32,220 bases of DNA from Methanothermococcus sp. (GTDB lineage Archaea; AGJL01; Methanococci; Methanococcales; Methanococcaceae). The DNA lies in assembly GCF_015523155.1 (NCBI RefSeq), contig NZ_WAKW01000052.1:1-32220 (forward strand), written 5' to 3'. How positions within the stretch are numbered: position 1 is the first letter of the stretch; every line of letters starts with the position of its first letter. The translations under genes were made by a program, and so were the position numbers. Shown in pieces: positions 1 to 8,180 of the stretch. The notes below the pieces were generated by a model. It did no database searches. It was not told the DNA's origin and was given only the letters and a program-made list of their open reading frames with translations.

Positions 1-146
1 AGAGCCCCTGTTGGACATACTTCAACGCATTGCATGCATAGTGTGCATGTCTTAAAGGGGGCTATCTCTATGGCATCTGTTGGACAGACAGCCTTACATG
101 CATTGCATACTAAGCATGCATCCTCTTGAATCTTTATTCCTTCCAA
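1..146 (-). CDS. vhuB: VhuB polyferredoxin, N-terminal part (truncated by window edge)
   Basis: Reverse-strand reading TTG-GAA-GGA-ATA... gives [48 protein letters not shown], with repeated CxxCxxCxxxCP ferredoxin motifs, directly downstream of vhuU. The TTG start is uncertain. Confidence 0.8.
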   Translation of the reverse strand, partial: MEGIKIQEDACLVCNACKAVCPTDAIEIAPFKTCTLCMQCVEVCPTGA

Positions 147-232
147 TGTAAGACCCCCGTTGATTTTTTGATTAATAAAGCCGAATTTATATATTATTCG
201 ACTATACGAGGAGCATTTTTATATAATTATAT

Positions 233-252
233 TACCTTCTGCATAGAAGGTA
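233..252 (-). other. Companion hairpin downstream of the vhuU SECIS (UACCUUC-UAUGCA-GAAGGUA)
   Basis: Perfect 7-bp stem with 6-nt loop on the minus strand, 3 nt after the SECIS stem ends. Confidence 0.6.
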
Positions 253-255
253 TAT

Positions 256-287
256 CCTACAACCTCCCATCTGGGTTCGGTTGAAGG
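256..287 (-). promoter_or_regulatory. Archaeal SECIS element in the vhuU 3' UTR
   Basis: RNA CCUUCAACC-GAA-CCC-AGAU-GGG-A-GGUUGUAGG: GAA/A asymmetric internal loop, 3-bp GC helix, small apical loop. It starts just after the vhuU stop codon. Confidence 0.93.
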
Positions 288-290
288 AAT

Positions 291-428
291 TTATTCGTCT
301 TTAACTAATTCAAATATTACTTCGCCCTTTTCATTTTTAACTATCATATGGGCAGCACATGAATATCACGGGTCGTAAGCCCTTAAAACTATTTCTATTA
401 AATTTAATGTTTTTTCATCTATTTCCAT
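291..428 (-). CDS. vhuU: VhuU, selenocysteine-containing mini-subunit of F420-non-reducing [NiFeSe] hydrogenase (UGA=Sec at 366-368)
   Basis: Minus-strand reading [45 protein letters not shown]. The DPUxxCxxH motif is the C-terminal NiFe ligand motif of hydrogenase large subunits. Located directly after vhuA, with a SECIS in its 3' UTR. Absent from the ORF track because of the UGA. Confidence 0.95.
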
Positions 429-500
429 ACCTATCACCAAGGAATGGTTCTATAAATTTTAAAATTTAAATAGTTTATGTTTTATATTATTTTATTTTAA

Positions 501-1757
501 TTATTTTAATAATTCTGCTGCTGCCTGCTGGATTGCTTTTTCCATTGTAGGCACATTGTGTGTTGTCGCTACAATCATATTTGCCTTTACAACAATTCCA
601 TTGTCGTCTGTTTCATAATTGTGTATCAACACACCTCTTGGAGCATCTACCACACCTACACCGTTTCCTGCCTTTGGCTCTACCTCTGCTTTTACATCTG
701 TTGATGTGATTTCACTATCGTTTAAGAGTTCTTTGGTTCTTTCACATGCTGCAAGCAATTCTATCAATCTAGCATGGTTGTATGCCAAAGACTGATTTGC
801 TGGATTTCCGAATATCTCTATAAATTCATTTCTAGCCTCATCCGCCAATGGTGTTGCCATACCATCACATACATTTATCATTGCCAATGGACCTACTCTG
901 TAAATGCCTTCTGGATATCCAACTTTTTTATTATATGGGTATTTTACATAGTTGTGAGAAACAACATGTTCACCGATGTAATTTAAATAATCAGCAGGTT
1001 TGAATTCCATTTTTTCTTTACCATCTGGTGAAACAAACCTAAGGGTGTCATCATAAAAGTTATGTTTTCCATCTTTTACCAATCCCAAATACCAGGTGTC
1101 AATAACACCCAATGACTTTGCTATATTCATATATTTTTCATTTAATGATTTTATAAGCTCTATACCATCTTTTGCATATTCTATCAGGGTATCTACTTCG
1201 TTTAATAATTCATCCCTTTCTTCTTCTTTCAATGGTTTTGATATTCCACCAGGTATTCCAGAGACTGGGTGAACTGGTCTTCCTCCTGTTTTTTCAACAA
1301 TGGTTTGACCGAATTTTCTTAATGCTATTGCCTTTTTGGCTACTTCGGGAGCTTTATCTATAATTCCAATTATATTTCTAACAGCAGGGTCTGCATCTGG
1401 ACCCACTACGAAGTCAGGAGCCACTAAATAGTAAAAATGTAAAGCATGGCTGTGTATCATATTGCCCATATGCATTAATTCCCTGAGTTTATTGGCAGCA
1501 CTTGGTATTTCTGCTCCCCATGCTGCATCAACTGCCTTAACACTTGCAAGGTGGTGAGCTGTTTGACATATACCACAAATTCTTGGAACGATTCTCGGGA
1601 CTTCCTCAGCAGGTCTGCCTACAACAAATTGCTCAAACCCTCTCAGTGCCGTAATATGCAGCTTAACATCTTTTGGCTTTCCTGACTCATCCAATGTAAT
1701 TGTAACTTTTCCGTGTCCTTCCACACGGCTTATTGGTTCTATTGTAATCTTGCCCAT
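501..1757 (-). CDS. vhuA: F420-non-reducing hydrogenase large subunit VhuA
   Basis: ORF with RxCGxC (RICGICQTAHH) and MGKITIEPISRVEGHGK. It lacks the C-terminal DPCxxCxxH, which is supplied by VhuU. Confidence 0.96.
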   Translation of the reverse strand: MGKITIEPISRVEGHGKVTITLDESGKPKDVKLHITALRGFEQFVVGRPAEEVPRIVPRICGICQTAHHLASVKAVDAAWGAEIPSAANKLRELMHMGNMIHSHALHFYYLVAPDFVVGPDADPAVRNIIGIIDKAPEVAKKAIALRKFGQTIVEKTGGRPVHPVSGIPGGISKPLKEEERDELLNEVDTLIEYAKDGIELIKSLNEKYMNIAKSLGVIDTWYLGLVKDGKHNFYDDTLRFVSPDGKEKMEFKPADYLNYIGEHVVSHNYVKYPYNKKVGYPEGIYRVGPLAMINVCDGMATPLADEARNEFIEIFGNPANQSLAYNHARLIELLAACERTKELLNDSEITSTDVKAEVEPKAGNGVGVVDAPRGVLIHNYETDDNGIVVKANMIVATTHNVPTMEKAIQQAAAELLK

Positions 1758-1820
1758 TTTAGAGTCACCATATTCACTTTATTTTACAAAATGTATTAAA
1801 TTAAGGTTTATATTATTATA

Positions 1821-2687
1821 TTATTTTTCTATTTTTTTGGGTATCAATGCAGCAGCCATCGAAAACCTATTGAATAATGCCACTTTATCTGGAATTTTTA
1901 AGGCTGCCTTTCCTGATGCAGCATACGCATTTGCCGCCGCTGCCCCTTGGTCAAGAACTGCACTAGTTTTTCCAAAGCATCCTCTACATGGCACACCTGC
2001 CTTTGGACACATAGCTCCACATCCAGATTTTGTAGCCATGCCCATGCAGGTGTATCCTTGTTCAAACAAGCATCTTTCAGGGTCTGGTGTTCCTTCAAAT
2101 GTTCGTTTAAATTTCTCAGGATAGGTGCCTTCCTTTTTCCTTGGACAATCATCACATACAATTTTTGTTGATAATTTAGGTTCTCTACCTTCTAAAAGTG
2201 CAACAATAGCTTCTGCGTTATGTTCCGGTCTTGGAGGGCATCCTGGTAATACTAAATCAACCTTTATTATATCAGATATTGGTTTTACAGTATCCAACAA
2301 TTCAGGTAATTCTTCATTAGGGATTTCTCCTGGATTATCTGTTGATACTGTACTATATATTGTATTCAAAAATTCATCTTTACTGTATAAATTACCAAGT
2401 CCGGGAATACCTCCATACGCCGCACAAGTTCCCCAAGCAATTACTATTTTTGATTTTTCTCTAATTTCTTCAACTAGATGTTTGTCGTGTTCATTTCTAA
2501 TGCCTCCCTCAACACAAAATACATCAATGTCATTGGGTATTTCTTTTACATCTGCTACAATAGGTGCATAAACTATTTCCAAGTTTGGGAGAACATCGAG
2601 TAGTTTTTCATGCAAATCCAACAATGACATGTGGCATCCAGAACATCCGCATAATTGTATCAGTCCTATTTTAACTTTGTCTGCCAT
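1821..2687 (-). CDS. vhuG: F420-non-reducing hydrogenase small subunit VhuG
   Basis: ORF with GCSGCHMSLLDLHE, VLPGCPPRPEHNAEA and CRGCFG motifs of [NiFe] hydrogenase small subunits; operon context. Confidence 0.95.
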   Translation of the reverse strand: MADKVKIGLIQLCGCSGCHMSLLDLHEKLLDVLPNLEIVYAPIVADVKEIPNDIDVFCVEGGIRNEHDKHLVEEIREKSKIVIAWGTCAAYGGIPGLGNLYSKDEFLNTIYSTVSTDNPGEIPNEELPELLDTVKPISDIIKVDLVLPGCPPRPEHNAEAIVALLEGREPKLSTKIVCDDCPRKKEGTYPEKFKRTFEGTPDPERCLFEQGYTCMGMATKSGCGAMCPKAGVPCRGCFGKTSAVLDQGAAAANAYAASGKAALKIPDKVALFNRFSMAAALIPKKIEK

Positions 2688-2727
2688 TTAATCACCTGAT
2701 ATATGGAATAAAATTTAAAAAAGTAAT

Positions 2728-2747
2728 TACCTCCCACGTTGGAGGCA
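2728..2747 (-). other. Companion hairpin downstream of the vhuD SECIS (UGCCUCC-AACGUG-GGAGGUA)
   Basis: 7-bp stem (one G-U) with 6-nt loop, 3 nt after the SECIS stem. Confidence 0.6.
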
Positions 2748-2750
2748 GTC

Positions 2751-2782
2751 ATTCCACAGGTCCTGCTGGTTCCCTGTGGAAT
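2751..2782 (-). promoter_or_regulatory. Archaeal SECIS element in the vhuD 3' UTR
   Basis: RNA AUUCCACAGG-GAA-CC-AGCA-GG-A-CCUGUGGAAU: perfect 10-bp lower stem with the canonical GAA/A internal loop. Confidence 0.95.
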
Positions 2783-2799
2783 TCATCCTTTTTATAGAA

Positions 2800-3204
2800 T
2801 TAAGCCTTGAGAGGGTTTGGACCTAATTTTTTAACCCTTTCAGTCATGTCATTTACTGCTTTAACAAACTTATCAGCTTCGGCACCACTCATGAAGTACA
2901 TTTCAATCCTTTCTCCACCTATACCAAGCTCATCTAAAAGTTGTTTTGTAAGTTTAACCCTCTCTTCAGCTTTGAAATTTCCACTTTCGAATGCACATTC
3001 GTAAGGTTTTCATCCTGCAACAAATACCGCATCAGCACCTTTTTGGAATGCCCTTAATGCATAAGTAATATCAAATTTGCCTGTACATGGTATTCTTATA
3101 ACTCTAACTGTTGCAGGATATTGCATTCTGCTTGTTCCAGCCAAATCTGCTGCACCATATCCTCACTGGTAGCACACAAATGCTATAATGACTGGTTCAG
3201 TCAT
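2800..3204 (-). CDS. vhuD: VhuD (MvhD-type iron-sulfur/Hdr-interacting subunit) with two in-frame UGA selenocysteine codons (3163-3165 and 3010-3012)
   Basis: Minus-strand reading MTEPVIIAFVCYQUGYGAADLAGTSRMQYPATVRVIRIPCTGKFDITYALRAFQKGADAVFVAGUKPYECAFESGNFKAEERVKLTKQLLDELGIGGERIEMYFMSGAEADKFVKAVNDMTERVKKLGPNPLKA*. The CYxC/U, IPCTG and GU/C-x-ECxFxxGN motifs match the MvhD family. GGTGATAATATG start context; SECIS downstream. Confidence 0.93.
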
Positions 3205-3249
3205 ATTATCACCAGGTTATTTTTATTAATTAGATATAATTAAGACCAT

Positions 3250-3269
3250 TAAGAGCAACATAGCTCCCA
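3250..3269 (-). other. Companion hairpin downstream of the hdrA SECIS (UGGGAGC-UAUGUU-GCUCUUA)
   Basis: 7-bp stem (two G-U) with 6-nt loop, 2 nt after the SECIS stem. Confidence 0.5.
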
Positions 3270-3271
3270 TC

Positions 3272-3304
3272 AGCACCACCCTGGCAAAGCCTTCGGGTAA
3301 TGCC
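3272..3304 (-). promoter_or_regulatory. Archaeal SECIS element in the hdrA 3' UTR
   Basis: RNA GGCAUUACCC-GAA-GGC-UUU-GCC-A-GGGUGGUGCU: canonical GAA/A loop, 3-bp GC helix, 10-bp lower stem including wobbles. Confidence 0.92.
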
Positions 3305-3415
3305 TCATCTGATAAATCTTAACCACCCATTTATATTTTGCTGAGGTATTTTAATTATAAAATTTATTTTATTAATTATTATTTTATTTTATATGCCATC
3401 CCAATATTTTATTTT

Positions 3416-5401
3416 TTATTCATTAACCATTTTATGGGCTTCTAACATTCCATCTATTGCAGATATTATCTGACTATCTCTGTAATATCTCAACTGCATA
3501 GCTCCACTTGGACAAGCTCCTGCACATGCACCACAGCCTTTACATGCAATATCATCTACAACAGCTATCAAATGGTCATCATTATTATCTTTCTTCTTAT
3601 AGGATATTGCATGATATGGGCACATAGCACCACAAATTTCACATCCACCACATATATCTTCATTCACAAGAGCCCTTATCATCTCAATCTCAAACTGTCC
3701 CTTAGCCATTGGAATTGCAACGGCACTTGCTGCACCTTTTGCCTGGGCTACTGTATCTGGTATATCTTTAGGTCCCTGAGCTACACCTGCAATAGCTATA
3801 CCATCAACCTTTGTATTAACTGGAGCCAATTTTGGGTGAAGTTCCTTGTAGAATCCATCTGGTCCTACATCAAGACCCATCATTCTAGCCAAGTTTTTGG
3901 TTTCAGGTTTTGGTACAAGTCCAGCTGATAAAACAACCAGATCAGCTTCAATTTCAAGGATTTCTCCCATTAATGTGTCTTCAACCATAACTGTTAAGTT
4001 TTTGGTTTCTGGGTCTTCTACAATTTGTGCAGGTCTTCCTCTTATGAATCTAACTCCAAACTGTTCCTGAGCTCTTTGGTAATATTCTTCATATCCTTTA
4101 CCAAAGGACCTAATATCCATATAGCAGATATAAACTTCTGTATTTGGATCGTGCATTTTTATTAATTGAGCATTTTTTAATGCAAACATACAGCAAATTC
4201 TTGAACAGTATGGATTCCCTACTTTTAAATCCCTAGAACCTACGCACTGTATAAATACAATTCTGTGTGGATGTTTTCCATCGCTAGGTCTTATTTCATG
4301 ACCCCCTGTGGGTCCAGCTGGATTTAGTAGTCTTTCCAATTCCAAAGTAGTGATGACATTGTCGTAAACCCCATATCCATATTCTTCTTTCAATGAGGCA
4401 TCGAATTCGTCATAACCTGTTGCTGTAATTATTGTTCCTGCTTTTATCTTGATTTCTTGTGGTTTCTGGTTGTAGTCTATTGCATGAGGACCACATACTT
4501 TTGCACATAATCCACAGTCAATACAGTGCTCTTTATCTATTGTATATACCAGTGGAACGGCTTGAGGGAATGGCACATAAATAGCTTTTCTAGTACCTAA
4601 TCCTAAATCAAATTCATTAGGCACTTCAATAGGACAAGCTGCGGCACATGCACCACATCCAGTACATATATTTTCATCCACATATCTTGCCTTTTTTTCG
4701 ATTGTTATCTCAAAATTACCAATATATCCAGAAATTTCTTTTACCTCAGCATAAGTAATTGTTTCAATGTTAGGGTGGTTTGCTGCTGTAACCATTTTAG
4801 GTGCAAGGATTCACATAGCACAATCATCGGTAGGGAAGGTCTTGGCAAGCTGTGCCATTCTTCCTCCGATAGATTCTTCTTTATCTACTAAATAAACCTT
4901 ATAACCTTGATCTCCTAAATCAAGAGCTGCCTGTATTCCAGCAATACCTGCTCCAATAATAAGACAACTTTTATCTACTTCTACAACTTTCTGAGGAACA
5001 TCTTCTAATCTCTTAGCTCTCTCTACCCCTCCAGCAACCAATTCCATAGCTTTTTTAGTTGCCGCCTCTACATTGCCCATATGGACAAATGCGTCCTGTT
5101 CTCTAATATTTACAAACTCTAAATAATATGGGGATATGCCTGCTTCTGCGAGACAATTTCTAAATGTTGGTTCGTGAATTTTTGGAGTACATGCTGCAAC
5201 AACTACCCTATCCAAACCATATTCTTTAATGGCATCTTTAATTAACTTCTGACCTGGGTCAGAGCACATGAATGGATAGGTGGCAGCATACACTACACCA
5301 TCAAGTTTGGAAGCAAATTCTTTCACTGCTTCACAATCCACAGCACCATTAATATTAGCACCGCAGTAGCAAACAAATACCCCAACTTTGGGGTCGCTCA
5401 T
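3416..5401 (-). CDS. hdrA: Heterodisulfide reductase subunit A, selenoprotein form (UGA=Sec at 4811-4813)
   Basis: Track ORFs 4811-5431 and 3416-4795 join in one frame through TGA: ...TFPTDDCAM-U-ILAPKMVTAANHPNIET. FAD-binding GAGIAGIQAALDL and multiple 4Fe-4S CxxCxxCxxxCP motifs; AGGAGGTGAATATATG start at 5401. Confidence 0.96.
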
Positions 5402-5560
5402 ATATTCACCTCCTGGTGTATTATTTATCAATACAATATACGTATATAATTAACTCAATATTATTATAAAAATATATACTCTTAAATTTTCTAATATTAC
5501 ATATCAATATTATTATATCTGATTAATATATAGAATAAAATGTAATCTAAATAAATTAGC

Positions 5561-5600
5561 GAAAAGTATATATATAAGTTTTTAATATTATAGTTATGCA
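5561..5600 (+). promoter_or_regulatory. Stable-RNA-type archaeal promoter (BRE/TATA plus ATGC initiator)
   Basis: GAAAAGTATATATATAAG about 26 nt before TTATGCAC, resembling the box A/box B pattern of methanogen tRNA/rRNA promoters. Confidence 0.6.
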
Positions 5601-5705
5601 CGGTGTGGGATAGTGGCAAAGTTATTTTACACCCCCCATATAGCTGCTGATAACACCGTGTAGGAGAAGTCTCCTAAATCCCATTCCCACCCCCTCATAC
5701 CCCCA
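5598..5705 (+). ncRNA. Candidate structured GC-rich non-coding RNA (3' end not defined)
   Basis: CACGGTGT (5599-5606) pairs exactly with ACACCGTG (5653-5660). Inner AGTGGC can pair with GCTGCT (with wobbles). A second hairpin AGGAG-AAGT-CTCCT (5662-5675) follows, then a C-rich tail. Preceded by a strong promoter; no ORF; GC-rich island in an AT-rich intergenic region. Confidence 0.6.
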
Positions 5706-5952
5706 AATAAATACGGAAATGAATGGTTGAGATTTAAGACATAGATTTGATGAAATTTTAACTATTTTAAACCCCTCCCCATTCTATTTTACCCCCTATT
5801 TTAAATTTAGTTTATAAAATTTTTAGTTTATAAAATTAATTTTATATTTATTAATATTTATATATTTAAATCAATTATGTTATTTTAAGATATATTTAAA
5901 TATTATTTAAAAGAATATTTTAAAAATAATTTTTAATCAAGAGAGGGATTTT

Positions 5953-6489
5953 ATGAATATAATTCAATTATTATACAATTCATTGGTATATATCTTACCT
6001 GCATATATTGCAAATGCTTCGGCATGTATATTTGGTGGAGGCACACCATTAGATGCAGGAAAACATTTTATCGACGGTAAAAGAATAATTGGAAATGGAG
6101 TGACATATAAGGGAACTTTTTTTGGATTATTATGTGGGACTATTGTAGCTGTTTTAGAAGGTATAATCATAAATTTAAATATTATGGGAACTGCTGCATT
6201 TTATTTTAACACTTTTGAATGGGCATATGTTGGTTTTTTATTATCACTTGGTGCCCTTTTTGGAGATATGTTTGGGAGTTTTATTAAAAGAAGAATAGGA
6301 CTTGCACAAGGAAGGCCCGCACCAATTCTTGACCAGCTTGGTTTTGTTGTGTTTGCCATATTATTTGCATACCTTATCGCTCCTATCTCTTTTGAAATGG
6401 TTGTTATGTTGATAATTATAACCCCGATAATTCATTTATTTGGCAACATTGTGGCATATAAATTAGGATTTAAAAAAGTGTGGTGGTAA
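5953..6489 (+). CDS. carS: CDP-archaeol synthase (CarS, DUF46 family)
   Basis: ORF with ANASACIFGGGTPLDAGK..GKRIIGNGVTYKGTFFG and C-terminal GNIVAYKLGFKKVWW; GAGAGG ribosome-binding site. Confidence 0.88.
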   Translation: MNIIQLLYNSLVYILPAYIANASACIFGGGTPLDAGKHFIDGKRIIGNGVTYKGTFFGLLCGTIVAVLEGIIINLNIMGTAAFYFNTFEWAYVGFLLSLGALFGDMFGSFIKRRIGLAQGRPAPILDQLGFVVFAILFAYLIAPISFEMVVMLIIITPIIHLFGNIVAYKLGFKKVWW

Positions 6490-6597
6490 TTATAATTTTT
6501 AAATATTTTAAAAAATAAAAAGAATAATTACATGAAAAATAATAAAAAACAAAAATATAATAATTTTAATAAAACTCTCTATTATTATGGTGAAAAC

Positions 6598-7074
6598 ATG
6601 ATTACTCTCGATTTGGAATTAAAGGATATTCCTGGTGAGTTAATAAGGGCATTAACACCCATATCAAATATGGGAGTTAATATATTTAGTGTGATACATT
6701 TAAGAGAAAAGAAAACAGATGGTAGGGTTCCTGTGAGGGTTGTTATAAGCGATGCAGGTAATAGATTAAATGAGGTAATAAATAAACTTGAAGAGATGGA
6801 TATAATAATTACAAAGGTAAATGAAACAACCCGAAAAACAGATATTGACATAGTTGTTGTTGGCCATGTGGTTGATACGGATGTAAGGGATACAATTGAT
6901 AGATTGAATAAATACGGGCTTGTTGTAGATTTAGACCTTTCAATGCCTGACCCATTTAAAGAATCTTCTGCAAGAATGAAGGTAATAATAGAAACTGATA
7001 AATTGGATGATTTATGCAAGGAGCTCGACAAGATATCAGAGGAAAAGAATTTGTTGTTTATTAAATCCTTTTAA
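6598..7074 (+). CDS. ACT-domain amino-acid-binding protein, linked to hom
   Basis: MITLDLELKDIPGELIRALTPISNMGVNIFSVIHLR is an ACT-domain start. GGTGAAAACATG supports a start at 6598 rather than 6532. Followed immediately by homoserine dehydrogenase. Confidence 0.85.
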   Translation: MITLDLELKDIPGELIRALTPISNMGVNIFSVIHLREKKTDGRVPVRVVISDAGNRLNEVINKLEEMDIIITKVNETTRKTDIDIVVVGHVVDTDVRDTIDRLNKYGLVVDLDLSMPDPFKESSARMKVIIETDKLDDLCKELDKISEEKNLLFIKSF

Positions 7075-7099
7075 TATAATAAACTTATGAGGAGAAAAT

Positions 7100-8116
7100 A
7101 TGAAGGTAATATTGGTCGGTTTTGGAGTAATAGGCAAAGGAGTAGTAAAAGTCATAGATAAAAAAAAGAATCATTTAAAAAGTAAGTATGGTCTTGATTT
7201 AAAAATAGTAGCTATTTGTGATAGAAGTGGTGCGGCAATAGATGAGAATGGTTTGGATTTAAAAACTGCATTAAAGGTTAAGGAAGAAACTGGAAAAATA
7301 TCAAATTATCCTGAAAAAGGAAAAAATATGTCCATTGTTGATGTTATAAAAACAGTTGATGCCGATGCCATTGTTGAAGCCACCCCTACCAACATAGAAA
7401 CAGGAGAGCCTGCAAAAACCCATATGATTGAGGCATTTAAAAACGGAAAACATGTAATTACTGCAAATAAAGGACCTCTTGCATTGTATTTTAATGAATT
7501 AACATCATATGCTGAAAAATACAATAAAATATTTAGGTATGAAGCCTCTGTTGGAGGAGCAATGCCTATAATAAATTTGGCAAAGGAGACACTTGCGGGA
7601 AATGAAATAACTGAGATAAAAGGAATACTGAATGGAACTACGAACTATATATTAACAAAAATGGAGAAGGAAAAACTTGATTTTGATACGGTATTAAAAG
7701 AGGCACAGGAGCTTGGCATAGCGGAGACTAACCCACATCAAGATATAAGCGGACTTGACACTGCTGCGAAAATAGTAATACTTGCAAACTCAATCATGAA
7801 TAAAAATGTTAGCATAAAGGATGTTAAACTGGAAGGAATTACAAGAATTACGCCTGAGGCATTAACAATGGCCAATAAAAGCGGATATACAATAAAACTC
7901 ATCGGGGAAGTAAGTGAAAATAAACTTGAAGTGGGTCCAAAATTAATACCAATCGATGACCCCATGAATGTAAAAGGTTCCCTAAATGTTGCAATGTTAA
8001 ATACCGACCTTGCAAAGGAAGTTGTTGTAGTTGGTAGAGGTGCTGGAGATATAGAAACCTCATCTGCTATTTTAAGTGATATTATAAGCGTATATTTAAG
8101 AACTAAAAATGAATGA
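7100..8116 (+). CDS. hom: Homoserine dehydrogenase
   Basis: [22 protein letters not shown]-binding start; [34 protein letters not shown] and [10 protein letters not shown] motifs. Confidence 0.95.
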   Translation: MKVILVGFGVIGKGVVKVIDKKKNHLKSKYGLDLKIVAICDRSGAAIDENGLDLKTALKVKEETGKISNYPEKGKNMSIVDVIKTVDADAIVEATPTNIETGEPAKTHMIEAFKNGKHVITANKGPLALYFNELTSYAEKYNKIFRYEASVGGAMPIINLAKETLAGNEITEIKGILNGTTNYILTKMEKEKLDFDTVLKEAQELGIAETNPHQDISGLDTAAKIVILANSIMNKNVSIKDVKLEGITRITPEALTMANKSGYTIKLIGEVSENKLEVGPKLIPIDDPMNVKGSLNVAMLNTDLAKEVVVVGRGAGDIETSSAILSDIISVYLRTKNE

Positions 8117-8180
8117 AAAATTAATTTTTAAATTTAAATCTACCATTAAATCTAAATTATTTTTTAAATAATTAAAAAAT

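Noticed and set aside
1898-2161. Minus-strand 87-aa ORF in another frame of vhuG
   Set aside because: Fully overlapped by the correct vhuG frame; amino-acid composition is not protein-like.
774-2571. Plus-strand ORFs of 60-150 aa (774-986, 1172-1363, 1750-2124, 1947-2171, 2125-2571) opposite vhuA/vhuG
   Set aside because: They are antisense shadows of well-identified hydrogenase genes, with no ribosome-binding sites and no recognisable domains.
2807-3004. Plus-strand 65-aa ORF at the vhuD locus
   Set aside because: The minus strand encodes a clear MvhD-family protein when UGA is read as Sec.
4811-4813. Internal stop taken as a pseudogene mutation in hdrA
   Set aside because: Conserved Cys/Sec position with a canonical SECIS downstream; the reading frame continues intact.
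5598-5661. H/ACA or C/D box guide RNA interpretation of the ncRNA candidate
   Set aside because: No ACA box next to the lower stem and no properly ordered C/D boxes. It also lacks the RNase P GAGGAAAGTC and SRP-RNA GGAAGCAGCC signatures, so no family name was given.
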